Made by a program: the position numbers and the translations under genes. Of a DNA stretch of 64,000 nt, positions 25,001-37,100 are shown one piece after another; position 1 is the first letter of the stretch; the number at the start of each line of letters is the position of its first letter. The stretch is from Stratiolaelaps scimitus (lineage: Eukaryota; Arthropoda; Arachnida; Mesostigmata; Laelapidae). Location of the stretch: assembly GCA_019614645.1 (NCBI GenBank), contig JABWDB010000021.1, positions 1,860,001 through 1,924,000 of the forward strand. Reading direction: 5' to 3'. The notes below the pieces were generated by a model, which saw only the letters and a list, made by a program, of their open reading frames with translations, did no database searches and was not told where the DNA came from.

Positions 25001-25970
25001 TGATCGATCAAAAGTTACGGCCTAGAGCAATGTCCTGGATCACTGGTGACGTTGAGACTAGTTGACGAAATGGAGTGCATCGTAGGACACATTTTACTGA
25101 AAACTTAATTCGTCCGCTTGTTTGTTGCAGATGGCCTTCTGTCAATGTTCGGGGGAGGCGGCGCTCTCCCTGGTCCACTGTCCAACGGTGCAGCTGCGGG
25201 AAAGGAAGCCACCGTATTTCCTTCAACATTAGCCGCTGGACTCACTGACCTAAAGGACGGACTCAAAGAGATGAACTACGAGAGCTCATCGTCAGAGTGT
25301 GGTGACAAAGTGAGTTCTGACCCCCTCCTGGGCGCCAAGGTGATCCGGGCGGGTCGCGATCCGGTCGATCGGAAACAGCACATAAAGCGGCCAATGAACG
25401 CATTCATGGTGTGGGCCAAGGATGAGCGACGCAAAATTCTGAAGGCGTGTCCCGACATGCACAACTCGAATATATCCAAGATCCTTGGCGCTCGCTGGAA
25501 GGCTATGAGCAATGCCGAGAAGCAGCCCTACTACGAGGAGCAGTCGAGGCTTTCAAAGCTACACATGGAGAAACATCCAGATTATAGATACCGCCCTCGT
25601 CCGAAAAGGACCTGCATTGTTGACGGCAAAAAGCTGCGCATCTCCGAGTACAAGACACTCATGAAGCAACGCCGTGAGGAGATGAGATCACTTTGGTGAG
25701 TATTCACTCAGAGCTGAACTTTAATAGCCTGCTTTCATTTCGACATTAACCTGTCCTCAATAACCACGACCTGTCGCTATCATTAGATGACAAACACTCC
25801 GATAGACGGCAGTTACAGGCAGTAGTAAACCATACAAATCTGACCTTATGCTTTTTTTCTTGTCTGAAAATTTGTTTAGTGGTGACGCCGGCGCCAGCTC
25901 AAAAGAAATGCCACTGTCAATGGCTCCTGGAGATTTGCAGGCAGCGTTTGAGGCGGCGCGTCAAGCATAG
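10843..25970 (+). CDS. SoxD: SoxD-A: SoxD-family HMG-box transcription factor (SOX5/6/13, Sox102F type), six exons found, N-terminus incomplete
   Basis: Joined exons 10843-10911, 19089-19396, 24570-24684, 24846-24957, 25131-25695 and 25880-25970. They total 1260 bases, keep one open frame through five GT-AG introns and end at TAG 25968-25970, giving 419 residues. Domains in order: a Gln/Leu-rich helix (residues about 10-23), a Pro/Ser/Thr linker with PLNLS at 75-79, a second hydrophobic/Pro-Ser linker, an SSSSECG acidic/serine patch, and an HMG box at about 285-357 (starts [12 protein letters not shown]) followed by a basic RPRPKR stretch and a conserved [11 protein letters not shown] tail. 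That tail is typical of SoxD. The family binds the DNA minor groove at AACAAT-like sites, bends DNA and acts in the nucleus as a cofactor in neural and other differentiation. The first exon here opens with an acceptor, so upstream exons are expected; ATG 10849 is the first Met if a downstream promoter is used. Family assignment is very secure; the 5' exon is less so. Confidence 0.92.
10912..19088 (+). other. SoxD: SoxD-A intron, 8.2 kb
   Basis: GTAAGT to TTTCAG. Contains many microsatellites: GC at 11804-11815, CA at 11864-11885, CTG at 12252-12271, CT at 13646-13675, CAG at 14194-14216, CT at about 14352-14371, TTG at 15409-15428, GAC/AAC at 15728-15756, TTG at 16184-16214, TA at 16402-16424. 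No coding exon recognised; a possible acceptor followed by a short membrane-type peptide at 13002-13121 is discussed under findings. Confidence 0.7.
19089..19396 (+). other. SoxD: SoxD-A exon with PLNLS (CtBP-type) motif
   Basis: Acceptor TTTCAG at 19083-19088, donor AG|GTTAGT at 19397. The exon is 308 bases, entering in phase 0 and leaving in phase 2. It encodes about 102 residues rich in Pro, Ser and Thr, with several SP/TP sites, then APLNLSKKG at 19239-19265 and a C-terminal LLQEERQK stretch. PLNLS followed by basic residues is at the same place in vertebrate SOX5/6, where PxDLS/PLNLS motifs recruit the corepressor CtBP. The frame joins cleanly to exons on both sides. Confidence 0.88.
22015..22041. 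repeat. GA microsatellite
   Basis: About 13 GA units inside the 5.2 kb SoxD-A intron. Confidence 0.9.
23965..23984. repeat. Perfect 20-bp palindrome in SoxD-A intron
   Basis: GAATGCTCCCGGGAGCATTC equals its own reverse complement. It lies about 600 bases before the exon at 24570. Confidence 0.9.
24570..24684 (+). other. SoxD: SoxD-A exon, Ser/Pro linker
   Basis: Acceptor TTTTGCAG ends at 24569 and donor TCG|GTAAGC begins at 24685. It is 115 bases; the first base completes a Ser codon split after its second base, and the exon leaves in phase 0. The product includes [14 protein letters not shown] and a [13 protein letters not shown] helix-like end. The same phase-2 acceptor position, followed by similar SPV residues, begins the SoxD-B exon at 41797, which supports both models. 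Confidence 0.85.
24685..24845 (+). other. SoxD: SoxD-A short intron, 161 bases
   Basis: GTAAGC donor, TGCAG acceptor with a T-rich tract. Absent from SoxD-B. Confidence 0.85.
24846..24957 (+). other. SoxD: SoxD-A exon, Thr/Ser/Pro-rich linker
   Basis: Acceptor CATTGCAG ends at 24845; donor CAA|GTACGT starts at 24958. It is 112 bases, phase 0 in and phase 1 out, coding for NFLPYVNTS and then a Thr/Pro/Ser-rich segment. No known domain. The corresponding part of SoxD-B is inside a single large exon. Confidence 0.85.
24958..25130 (+). other. SoxD: SoxD-A short intron, 173 bases
   Basis: GTACGT donor, TTGTTGCAG acceptor. Absent from SoxD-B. Confidence 0.85.
25131..25695 (+). other. SoxD: SoxD-A exon carrying the HMG box
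   Basis: Acceptor TTTGTTGCAG ends at 25130; donor TTTG|GTGAGT begins at 25696. The exon is 565 bases. It codes for a Gly/Ala-rich lead, the SSSSECG patch, a conserved [16 protein letters not shown] extension, and the complete HMG box (about 25379-25597) with the [14 protein letters not shown] helix 1, the [14 protein letters not shown] helix 2 and the [14 protein letters not shown] helix 3. After the box come RPRPKR (nuclear-localisation-like) and the SoxD-specific [14 protein letters not shown] segment. All core HMG residues are present. Confidence 0.97.
25696..25879 (+). other. SoxD: SoxD-A short intron, 184 bases, directly after the HMG exon
   Basis: GTGAGT donor, TTTAG acceptor after a T-rich tract. 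If kept in the mRNA it gives a protein ending Ser-Leu-Trp. Absent from SoxD-B. Confidence 0.8.
25880..25970 (+). other. SoxD: SoxD-A last coding exon
   Basis: Acceptor TTGTTTAG ends at 25879. The first base completes a Cys codon (TG|T); 29 further codons and TAG at 25968-25970 follow. The tail is short and Ala/Met/Pro-rich ([20 protein letters not shown]). It has no similarity to the SoxD-B tail. Frame agreement through the 184-base intron supports it; if that intron is retained, translation stops at once at TGA 25697-25699. Confidence 0.8.
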
Positions 25971-28900
25971 CAGGAGGCTGGCAGAGTTCAGGAGACTGAA
26001 CTCAGCCCCGAAGGACACAACGTCATACGTCGGCCCTGGGAGCACACGAACTGAGTCAGGAACGAAGGACGAGACCATCAAGATTTACATACGAGTACAT
26101 AATATATTTAGATATTGATACCTACATGGGGATAAGCTTAAGGCAACAAGTTGTAGGCTGCAATCTCGTCAATATACAATCAAGGGAGAACGTAGGTCTG
26201 GAGCCAAAGCCATCGCGCTCCGCTATCTCAGGAACTAACAAAGACCAGGCGATATTAGTTCGTCTTCACGCTATTGCTGACGACAGACGAAGAGGAGCCG
26301 CAATCAGTATTGGGCATTGGCCAGCGCTTGAAATGGTGTAACGAGATGGATGACACCAGAAGAGAAACGGAGGACTGCCAGGAGACTGTATACTTGCGGT
26401 AATGGGCGAGGTCAACTGTAAAATAAGTGGCTAATGACGATGATGATGATGGTAATAATAATAATAATGTGAAATGGCAATGTTGCTATATATTAGTACC
26501 CCGCTGTACAAACTATGTGAGCGAGTTTGTGGAAGAGTGTCACTCTGGGGATAAGAAAAAGTAAAAAAAAAAACATGCAAGAATGTAGTAGTACAGCGGC
26601 ATAATAATAGCTGGGCGTTTTATCATTATTATTATTATTATTCTTATTTTGCTACGATTGCAGTGGTCTGGTTATATGCTGTGAGGTCTCGGTATAGTCA
26701 AGTGGGCGACTGACAATAAGTCATTGTTGAGCCAGTGCAATACTTGTGCAATTTATTTATTGATTAATAATAATTTATTTAGGAAGAACACTTTAAAGAA
26801 TATCGAGTCACTTATGATTATAAAATAAGTGAACGTGGTGAGTATATGTGTGCGTGTGTGTGTGTGCGTGTGTTGCCAAGAAACAGAACTCAACACTTTT
26901 ACCACCCTACTGTTCTCTATTACGAGCGACACTATTCTCTCTCATGACTCTTCGCAACGGAAACTTCTATTTTTCTCAGTACGTCACCGACGATTTTAAA
27001 TAGCAAAACGTTTGGTCTCTAGCCGCCTTTATATTATATTATACTATAATCTTCAAATGGGCAATATGTTTCGTTTTCGTAGCGGCCTCAATCTGTTTGC
27101 CCTTGACACAACAAACCAAAAGTGTAGAAATGGAGTCTGATATTTCTGGTTTGGTCTAACGTCAAAGGATCGCTTTTTTCACTGTTGCTTGATCCTTCAG
27201 CACTTTTGTTTTGGATCCGGGTATCAACGGCAATGCTGTCACCGAGCGAAGATGTTAGCGATGTTACCCTTGCTCGCACACTGTAACCCACGGTTGAGGA
27301 ACCGCTAGTAGTATCCATGAGATAATTCCTCCTTTATCCAAACAGCGATGTCAATCAATCCATATTATCAAGGAGTGTACTGATTATCTAGTCACATTCG
27401 AACACCGTGCAATGCTTTTCTGAGCAACCTGGGGGCGAATAGAGAAAATTCCGTGAATAAAATCAGAATGTCTCCGAGTACAATGATAATGACTTGTTTT
27501 CTTAAACAGTAGGACAATTTGTAAAGGGGCACTCCTGTGTAAGCAGCAATATTTTTTGTTTTTAAATACTTGGAGAAAAATAAATAGAAACGTATTTTAC
27601 AAAGTTTGACTCGAAACCGAATCCCACCTCAGAAACCTTCAAGAATTTTTATTTGATCTCAATTTTCTCTATTTTAGGGATAGCCCATTGCAACTTCTCT
27701 TGCTGTCAAAAATACCTACACTTAAAAAAACATGTAATATAATAATAATATATACTTCAATCATAATATCTTCTTATTATATCCATTCATAGTGTTTACC
27801 ACACTTGTGACAAGGAAATACAAGCAATAGAACTAACGTGTTCATATGAATAGAAGACAACCAACCATATAAAGTGATTTGCTACGGCACAAAGCTACTG
27901 AGGTCATTTGGTTATAACGCCGCAGACGGCAACTGAATGAGTGAGTGTACAACGAGTATACTTACACTACACAAGGAAGCCATCTGATTAAGGCGACTAC
28001 GAATGGACAACGAGGGCGTGGGAAAAGACGACCATGACGGTAACGCTGGTCTCCAGGGAACATCGTCGCATGTATTTATATAGCTGACTAGCACGCAGCA
28101 GCAGGAACAACAACAACAACAACACCACAAGTAGATTCCTGGACATAGAGTGTATTTGTGTGTGTGCGTTTGTGTGTATCACTGTATACGAATCTGGAGT
28201 GTGTGTGTGTGAAGCACGACGAAGCAGAAAAGGACGAATCTCGGATGTTCTGATGCCAATGGCCGTGATGTCCAATGACCGGGACAGCAGCATTAGCGGT
28301 TGTGTCCAACCAAGCAACCGACCAACATCCCCGTAAACACACACATACACATACGGCAATGGATGGTGGCAATGAACGGTCGACTCGATTGTGGCTTCAT
28401 CGGCTGCGGGTTCGTAACGGTTCGAGTTCAGCGTCAAACCGATGTGACAAAACGAGTCAAGCAGCACCAGCAGCTGTTGGTCCCTGGCAGACACGCTAAT
28501 ACAAGAGACTAACTGAAGAGATGCAGATAAAATAGAAAGTACGAGATTATATACAGGTAGATACAGAGAGATCATTATAATATAATAGTAGTAGCAGTAG
28601 TGCTGGTAGTAATGTCGTAGATTATATAGATCAAGATGATGAATCAATATAGAATACAAATAATAATAATAATTATGATATCATGTGGAAATGACGATAG
28701 CATATAAATAGAACGAAATGATGGTGGATGCACACGGAGTAATTGTGTGTATATCGTGGCTCAGAAAAAATACGGGACCCCCGTGTTATGCCCCACCACA
28801 AAATATATAGAGAACGATTTATGACGAAAAAAGGGCAACTCTGGGGCAATATTAATGCAATCTCAACTCAGAACTTTCATAACAATGATAACTATAATAA

Positions 28901-31900
28901 TAATAGTAGAAGGAGAAGGAGTCGCCGTAGAGGGGCCAACCAAAGGTCGATCGAACAGCAACAACAGCAGCACGGAGGATACGTAGACAGGTATAAATGT
29001 ATAAATACTTCAGTCAACAGCGTCAACATCTGCAACAATTACATCAAGACCAACAAATATTATAATAAACAGAGGGAGATTCAAAAGCGAGCGACAGCGC
29101 TATAGTTTTTTTTTTTCAGTTATTCATCCACCAATCCATACATCGATCGAGGATGAGAGTCTCTCGAGTGTCAGATAATGAGCACAAGTGAGATGTTTCG
29201 TTCATCAACTTTAATCTCATTTGTGGCCCCGTACACCTCCCCGCCGCCGCTGTCCATCTCTCTTGAGATCTCGTAAAACAATCCAACCTGTTATACATAA
29301 TGGAAGACAGCACATCGACAATTTTCACATAGAACAAGAACAGGCTATCATCGTCGTTATCATAATTATTATACATATAAAATACCTATACTAGAACAGA
29401 ACGTACACCAAATGAGCGGAAGCATATTATAAATAAATACACAAGTAATATATATAAATACAAGTGACACATGATACGATAAATGTGTATGTATATTGAC
29501 AACATGATGACCACGATGATGATGATAAGACGTGAATGTCCTGTGCTGTTGTTTGCTTTCATCACGAGGTGTTAATATATTTGAAGAAAAATAAAAGAGA
29601 TGGTCATCATTAATTATAATAATCATCATCATCATAGCTATGATAACGATGATGATTGACGATGATGGTGATGATGACTACGACGGAGTCATACGAACTG
29701 TTCGGTCAGAGGGCGACATCAACGATGACGATATCAAATAAAGGAACTGCAATTCAATGATTGTAGATGAACTGAAGTGAATTGAAGATTGCCCGAGTAC
29801 AGCAAACAGAATGTGTGTGCATGTGTGTGTGTGTGTGTTTGTGCTGTGTATGTTTGGTGACACTATCGCTGACCCCCCCCATTCTCTGACTATAGCTGCA
29901 GCCACCTTGGCTAGTGTGTGGAAAAGAGAGAGAGAGCAGCAGCAGCGTGATCCTCATATTTATTAATGTGTACATTCCGAGAAATATTATTATTAATAGT
30001 AACTATCATTATTATATTAGAAGAAAAAAAGAAGAGATTGAACGAAAAAAGGCAAATGATGTCGAAGTCATAGCTATATTAAGTATATAAAATAAAAATA
30101 ATTGAGGAAAGAAGAAAGCAACAACAGAGAGACGATGAGAGGTGGGTGTACACGGCAACGTAATTACCTCGAAAGAAAAGGAAGCACTGTGACGGAATGA
30201 ATAATAAAATGAAGATAACAATAATGATAACAATTGAAGTTCACCACCCAACTACGTAATTGAAACTGGTGATGAAATGATGATGAGAAATAAGTTATAA
30301 ATCGTCAGATACTTAGAAATTGAATAAAACAAACCTTGGTATCGCAAATGTTATGGCTGTCTTATATCTTTTTGTTTCAAGAGCAACAAGAAAGTACACA
30401 TGTACGATCGATAGATAGATAGATATAGGTACTCCATCCGGATGGACTTGATATGTTTATAATGGTATTCTCATTAAAAGCATTTTATTTATTCACATGT
30501 TTGCTTTTCTGCACATCAACTAAAGTAGCGAATAACACCATATGGAGATGAATGGACAGAAACAAGCAAACCTTTTGAAGACTCGATGAAGACAGCTTCG
30601 ATGCTAGGACTATCCTGCTCACTGCTGTCGCTGGATATAGTAATATGGCCGATTTCTATTAGATTACTCGATTATGTTTGAAAATGTTTATCACAGTATT
30701 TTTTATGTTCAGGTTGACCTTGCAGAACTGAACTCTAATCATGTGTGTTCTGTATTGCCACTTTTGCTAACTTGCATTTGGCTACTAAACTATTGTACGT
30801 TTTCGTTTGTTTGCGGCCGTTTAATCTGTATCCTCCTCCAGGACCCTTTCCTTGTTTTCAACGAAGTGATGATAAATGCCCGTATCGCCTACAGTAGATA
30901 TCGTCCAGTATAAATAGATTACAACGCGGCGAGTTGGACGCTCATAAGGCAACGGGACAGCGAAAGAATGAGAGAGAGAAAAATAACGGCTCGAGGAAGG
31001 CGAGGGGGGTGGGGGTGAGAGGATCAAGGAGAAACCAACGAAAAATTCAGCCGCAAAAAAAGAAAAAACTTGGAACATTTATTAAATTAAGCTCATTTTA
31101 AAGGGATCTCCATCTCTACCTCGGTAACCATTTTGGCGGGCGGAGGTGCGCCTCCGCCATCGTTGCTGCTGCTGCTGCAGACAACAGCCGAGTGATTTTT
31201 ATTTAGCCGCCACGAGAAAAATCTACTGCCACTGGCGCAGCCGCTGTGGCGCAAAGCGAGCAGAGATGCGTGTCAGAAGATTACAATTCGTTGATTTATC
31301 GAGAAATGTCGAGAAGGGAAGAATCTTCGTTAACGGTCAAAATGGAGAGAGTGGCGTTTTGGTGACTTCAGCGACAGGTATCTGTTCCGCCGTCGTAACT
31401 GGCCAAGGCAATACGACGTGTTGTTTCGCGGTTGGCGTTTCGGTGTTTGGCGGCGGCCCCAAGGCTGACCAAAGCTGACTGCTGTTGACTCCAGCAACAG
31501 CAGCAGGAACCAACATCTCGCGAACGGCTTCACTCCCCTTTAGGCGGGACGTCGCCAGTGCACTAACCACTAACTAAACCACACTAAAACCACGCTAAAT
31601 GACATAAACGGCATGATTCAGCAACTCCGGCAAAAAGAAGCATAGTGGGACGAGGAACACAAAAATGATGAGACCCGTTTTTCGTTTTTTATTTGTATTC
31701 TGTTGAGGATATCACACATTTATTAACTTAATCTCATTTTTTTCTTCGTCTTCATCGTCGTCTTCTATTTCTGGTTTTCTTTTCTTCATCTTCATACTCG
31801 TCTACAAGCGCAGGTATAATAGCATCGGAAGTTACACAGCTCGGTATTATTTCGGTTCTGTTTTCATCACCGATCTCTATCAATGCTGGTCATCGATCGA

Positions 31901-32359
31901 TACGTTTCCCCTTGTGGCCGTGTATTTTGTAAGAGTACCTCACCATTATTACATTACTATATATATATATATTTCTACCTATGTGTCGGTTCGACTTCGT
32001 GTCATTATTTCCTCAGTTCTAATAAGGTGTATATTTGATCAATATATATATATATTATATATTATAGTATTAAATATCTTAGCTTTTACATTTGCTATAA
32101 ACTTTGCTCGCATGACATTCATCCATAAGATTAGCACACAATGCACTTTCGCACCTTTCAAATTTTGCCCAAAGTGTTGATCATGTCTATGCACATTGTC
32201 CCAAAACGTTGTGGCAAACAAATGATTTGCTTCTCAATCCTTAGTGGATCAATAGCACTCGCACCATTGACGTTACAGGTTTTTGTTGTTTCTTAGCCGA
32301 TTGGCTTGAAAATGCTGAGGGACCATACAAAGGCTTTCTGATGATCTGCCACAATCGAG

Positions 32360-32375
32360 CGAGCGGATCCGCTCG
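32360..32375. repeat. Perfect 16-bp palindrome
   Basis: CGAGCGGATCCGCTCG equals its own reverse complement; no neighbouring gene. Confidence 0.85.
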
Positions 32376-33319
32376 ACCTCTTGTTACGTACAAATACAAT
32401 TATTATTATATTATATAATTATAATTATTTGGGTGTAATCGGATGTGCGTGTGCGTGTATAAACGTAATTAGAAGAAGATTACAATTGTTACATTCTGTC
32501 TAAGACTCTCTTTCAACAAGAGTATATCCGTCATTTGCAAAACAAATACGAATAGCAATAATAATGTTATTGATGAACTATTCTCATCAGCTGTTCCTTA
32601 CGATAATTACTCGTTAACTAGCTGACCATGTATTATTATTATGTATCTTGTTTTTATCGTTGTTACGATCATGTGTATGGTTTTATTAATTTAAATTATC
32701 GTAGTAATAATAGTCGTCTCTTTTAAATGGCATTAATTACTACTATGTACAAATTAATGAATTAGTGATCGTGGATTTCTACATTCTCCAGATGTTTGTC
32801 TGTACGGCTAGATCTCTCTTTTTTATCGAACGCGTACGGAGATACCCTCTTTCGCTTCGACACAATGACACAACAACAACAACAAGAACACGACCACCGC
32901 CACCACACTTAACATACTGTTAAGCAAACGCCGAATGCTCAATTGGTTGAACCGACCTATATCGATTAGGGTAGACTGACTTCGATTTTCGGTCGACTTC
33001 GATAGAATGAAACATTAATAAATACGAGAGAGTATTATGTTCGCTTGTACTGCTCTATACAATATATATATATATATATATATTCATCAACGCGAATGTA
33101 ATGATGATGATAGCGGTGGTGGTGGTGTGATGAAGTTTGGTGTGTCAGCGAAAAACAATATTACAATCACTATTACTACGATCGAACATCATATGAACGC
33201 ATCAACTACACATATACGAAAATCTCTCTGTATATGTATGCATGTGTGTGTGTGTGGTAATGACGCCACGTCTGGCTAAGAGATATAATATTAATCGGTG
33301 GGGGAGCTGTGAGTTACGT

Positions 33320-33327
33320 ATTATTAC

Positions 33328-33357
<30 letters not shown>
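33320..33357. repeat. ATT microsatellite
   Basis: About a dozen ATT units with one ACT interruption. Confidence 0.9.
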
Positions 33358-33359
<2 letters not shown>

Positions 33360-34070
33360 AGGTATTATTACGTAAGAGACGCATTTGGTTGTAGGGGGAT
33401 GAGAGTGACTCCACCTTTTCATTGTCAGATGTGACGTTGCATCGTATGATGCAGACAACTGATAAGTACGTGGAAAGATTATGTTGCAGGTTTTAAAATC
33501 CTTTGACGATACTATGTTCGCACCCGACTTACAGAGCCAATACGAATCTTAAATTGGTGTTGAGAATATTGCAAAGTCGACTCGCTGGTCACATACAATT
33601 GATGAGCTGCAAGGAATATGTCGCACTTAATTTTGAAAATTACAGAGCTATATAAAGCTGTGAATCGATCTTGTTCATGGCTGACTGGCAGGGGCCGGTT
33701 ATGCGTATCATAACAATTTCCGCTTAATCGTCACAGGTGTTAGAAGATCAAAGGCGCCACTGCTGCAATTCCGACCTTATGCTGTATATCGATTTGGTGC
33801 AGGCGAATATATTGCCACGGATGGGTCTTTTCGTCTCCGATTGTGACCGAGGTAACCGTGCGTCGCTGGTAACATTATAAGGGCGAATCTTGCAATCACA
33901 GGTGTCAATCAGGAAATCAATGAAGTCGTCGTGTGACGATTGGTCCTTCACCTGCAATGAGAAGAACACACGAAGTTAACTTTTGGTATATTGGCACAAA
34001 AAGAGTCGAGCACGCGAGCGTATCAGTATTGCATCATTTAAAGCGATGCCAATTCCGACAATTAATGCAA

Positions 34071-34118
34071 GCCATATCGTTTGATACCCATGACTTCATG
34101 GGTATCAAACGATATGGC
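34071..34118. repeat. Perfect inverted repeat, 23-bp arms, 2-base spacer
   Basis: Arms 34071-34093 and 34096-34118 are exact reverse complements separated by CT. Flanking bases do not pair. It lies between the two SoxD genes. Confidence 0.97.
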
Positions 34119-37100
34119 GACCAAGTCCCCAGATTTCAAATGTCATTCCAATAGTCCCAGCCAGAAATCCCTTCATTTACTCGTGCGCTTTCTGTACAGG
34201 TATACAAACGAATTTATTTTTTTTATCAGTGAATAATAGAAACGCGGGTAAAAAAGTAGAATAAAGAAAGTCTAAGGAACATATTCGCCTGCTCGAATTT
34301 CGCCGCTTCGGAAGTGAAGTCCTCGAAGTTGATAGCATCTTGATTGGCACGTTTGTGCCTCTAACACCAGGCCGACCAAATTTAGCGGCAAGTGTTCACA
34401 GTCGCGGCGGTAGCGGCGGTGACCGAAATCGCCGTTCATTGTTCCCAAAACCCTCAATTGGTACGAACGAAGGAGCGGCGCAGAGGCCGGGTATTTTTCC
34501 GCAGGTGGAGACGATGAAGAAGAAGAAGAATAATCGAGATGCTCCATTTCTCTGAACAGAAGAGCCACTTCGGTATACGAGCTATGAAGCAGCCAAAAGT
34601 GTCAGTTATGGTCACAAATGCAGAACCAGCCGATGGTGGTGTCGAACGACATTCTTCTATCGTAGAAGGTACAGGAACCTAGATGTTACGTGCAGGTTGT
34701 ACTTCAGGCACTCGTTCGGATCATACCTGAAGTGCCTTTGGCGCGTGCGGGTCTAAAGCACACCCCTGAATGGTACCGCCCCATCGTTACTGCAGTCCCA
34801 ATCTTGTCTGTCTCTCTTCTGGGTGATACAACTATCTACATAGCTAGAGTAGTCGTAGTAGTAGTAGTAGTAGCCGTTCTAGTTGTGATAGTTGTAGTAG
34901 CAGCAGTTGATGAGATGACAGTGCACCGTCTACTGTGTGCCGGGAGCCAAAATATAATCACTTACTTTGATAGATGTTATAGATAGATAAACAATTTAGT
35001 TGATTCGTACTGCCTGTACTACGTATCTCTATCGGGGCGACACGGCGGTTGACATCATGCCAGCTCATTTGATACCGTAATGACAACGTGCATATAACGA
35101 CAATGATCGACACATCATTCCTTTGGCTGTTTTGAATTTGCTAACGCATGAACAATGCCGATTTGGAACATCAGAGGCAACCGTAATAACAGAGTTAAGA
35201 CCACGAGTTGATGTGCATTAGTATGACCCATTGGTGTTGTTGTTGTTGTTGTCTTGTTGATATCATATTTCGTTGTTGCTGTTGTACACTACTGCTGATC
35301 CGTAGGTACCTACCCGACAACAGGTACAGGTGGACGACCAGCTACCTAGACCGTACTCAGCAGTTGTAGTGATCTACATGCTGGCGGCGCTTCTATCACA
35401 ATGGTTATTGCTGTCGTCACTACGTATTGTTGTATTGACATGGGATGCAGATCATTCGTGGCGGGCATTCCTGGCATGCCTTCGCTTGAACACCGCTATA
35501 CACAGTGACAGAAGCAGCAACTATAATTTAGCCATATTGACTGACGACGAGTCGGCAACAGAAACGTTGATGGTAACCACCAACGCTTTGGCGGTAGCTT
35601 CCGTATGCAGCTGTACTATAGATGGCATAAGAAGGACAAAACATGAAGGCACACCATATTACAACTCAACGATGTGGACGAATGAACGAACCTATCTGTT
35701 AGAGTTTAACGCGATAGACAACAGTAACATAAGCTGCTCCAACAGCAGCCGCATCAGCTTTTGCTGCTATGTTGTTGTTGTTGTTGTTATTCCTATCGTT
35801 CTCTCAGATCAACGACGAAACAGCAGCAGCAGCAGCAGCAACACAAGCCATCGCAGACGTTACTGATGATGAGGTAATGCCTATCGGTACGGTGTTTTGG
35901 GGCTCCTTTGGGTTGTACTGCTTCTTTCGTGAGGCTGCCGCAGCCACGCTGTGGTATGATGGCACGAGGTCGGTATCAAAGCCAACCTGCATCAGTCGCC
36001 GGTAAAACCTGATGGTTGGTCGTTGTTGCACTTGTTGTTGGTGGTCATCAATGCTTGTTGTTGTTGTTGTGCTCGCCTTGTTGCCGACCTGCGTTGTTGT
36101 GTCCTGCTCAGCTACACAGCACCACCACCACCACCCGACAGCGTCCCCAGAGATCGCGGCCACATTTTTAGCCTGAAGCTGCCGTCGCCGTTGTTGCTGC
36201 TGCTGCCCGCCGATGACGGCACAGCCGCTGTTTAATTGCTCCCCCCGACGACATCAGCATCAACAACAACAACAACAGAAACAAGGGCAATAGCTATGTG
36301 TCCGTCGGCGAAAGAATGCGGCTATGCGAAAATCTATAACGGTGGCCAGAAGCCAACCAGCCAGCCAGCCAGCCAACCAACCACACAGATGTCCCCGACG
36401 ATGACAACAACAACAACAGCAACGACAACATTTTGAGAAGGGTTCCTCTTCGGTTTCTTCGTTCGTCCCTATTGCTGCTGCTTCTGTTGATGTTGTTTTT
36501 CTTCATTTTGGCCGCAGTCGAATAGGCGCAGTATCCAGCCACCACCGTCTATCGAGGTTTGTCGCTGCCGTTTGTCGGTCCATGCGTTTGTCAGTCTGGA
36601 CATGGCTACCGATGCATCCATCCCGAAGTTCGGTAATGATCCCACATCTATAGATAGATGACATTTATAATTATGCCTAATTATCGCCGATGCACGTTCG
36701 CTCCTCCTTTCAAGCAACATTGTGTCGTCATATTGTCTGGTGGTGGTGGTGATGATCACGAACGAGTTGGTCATCGTTGTCGTTGATATCGTCGAAGTCG
36801 CTTTTTCATCCTGATGCAACAAAAATACTCGCACCGCAAATAAATATACTCGCACATACACACACAGAGACAGCGACACGACAGCACACAGAGGCAATTG
36901 GCCTCTACCACTAACTCCGTCCAATTGTAACCAAATTCGCAAAGTTCAATACAAGCAAGTATATGAACAGAAGCGACACACACACACTCCACACAGTGTT
37001 CGCAGAATCCATATAATCATCACACAAACAATGAGCTAAGGGCAACCATATTCGATGGGTCCATCGTTTGGGCCGCTTGCCATAGCAGCTTCCGATGTAT

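Larger units (their letters stand above)
25971..34070. other. SoxD-A 3' side and intergenic DNA, no gene recognised
   Basis: Begins with the SoxD-A 3' untranslated region; AATAAA candidates at 27456-27461 and 27579-27584 cannot be ranked. Tracts: GAT/AAT at 26438-26468, ATT at 26624-26642, GT at 26846-26874, AAC at 28106-28125, GT at 29812-29838, AT at 31958-31973, TA at 33062-33083, ATT at 33320-33357. A low-repeat stretch at about 31140-31570 is open in several frames but matches nothing known. Confidence 0.6.

Noticed and set aside
27997..28659. 220-residue minus-strand ORF
   Set aside because: Made of TA-, AT- and GTGT-type repeats giving Tyr-, Leu- and His-rich runs; no domain.
35330..35866. 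178-residue plus-strand ORF with hydrophobic segments
   Set aside because: It runs through TTG and CAG tracts, shows no domain and falls in the size range expected by chance in 64 kb.
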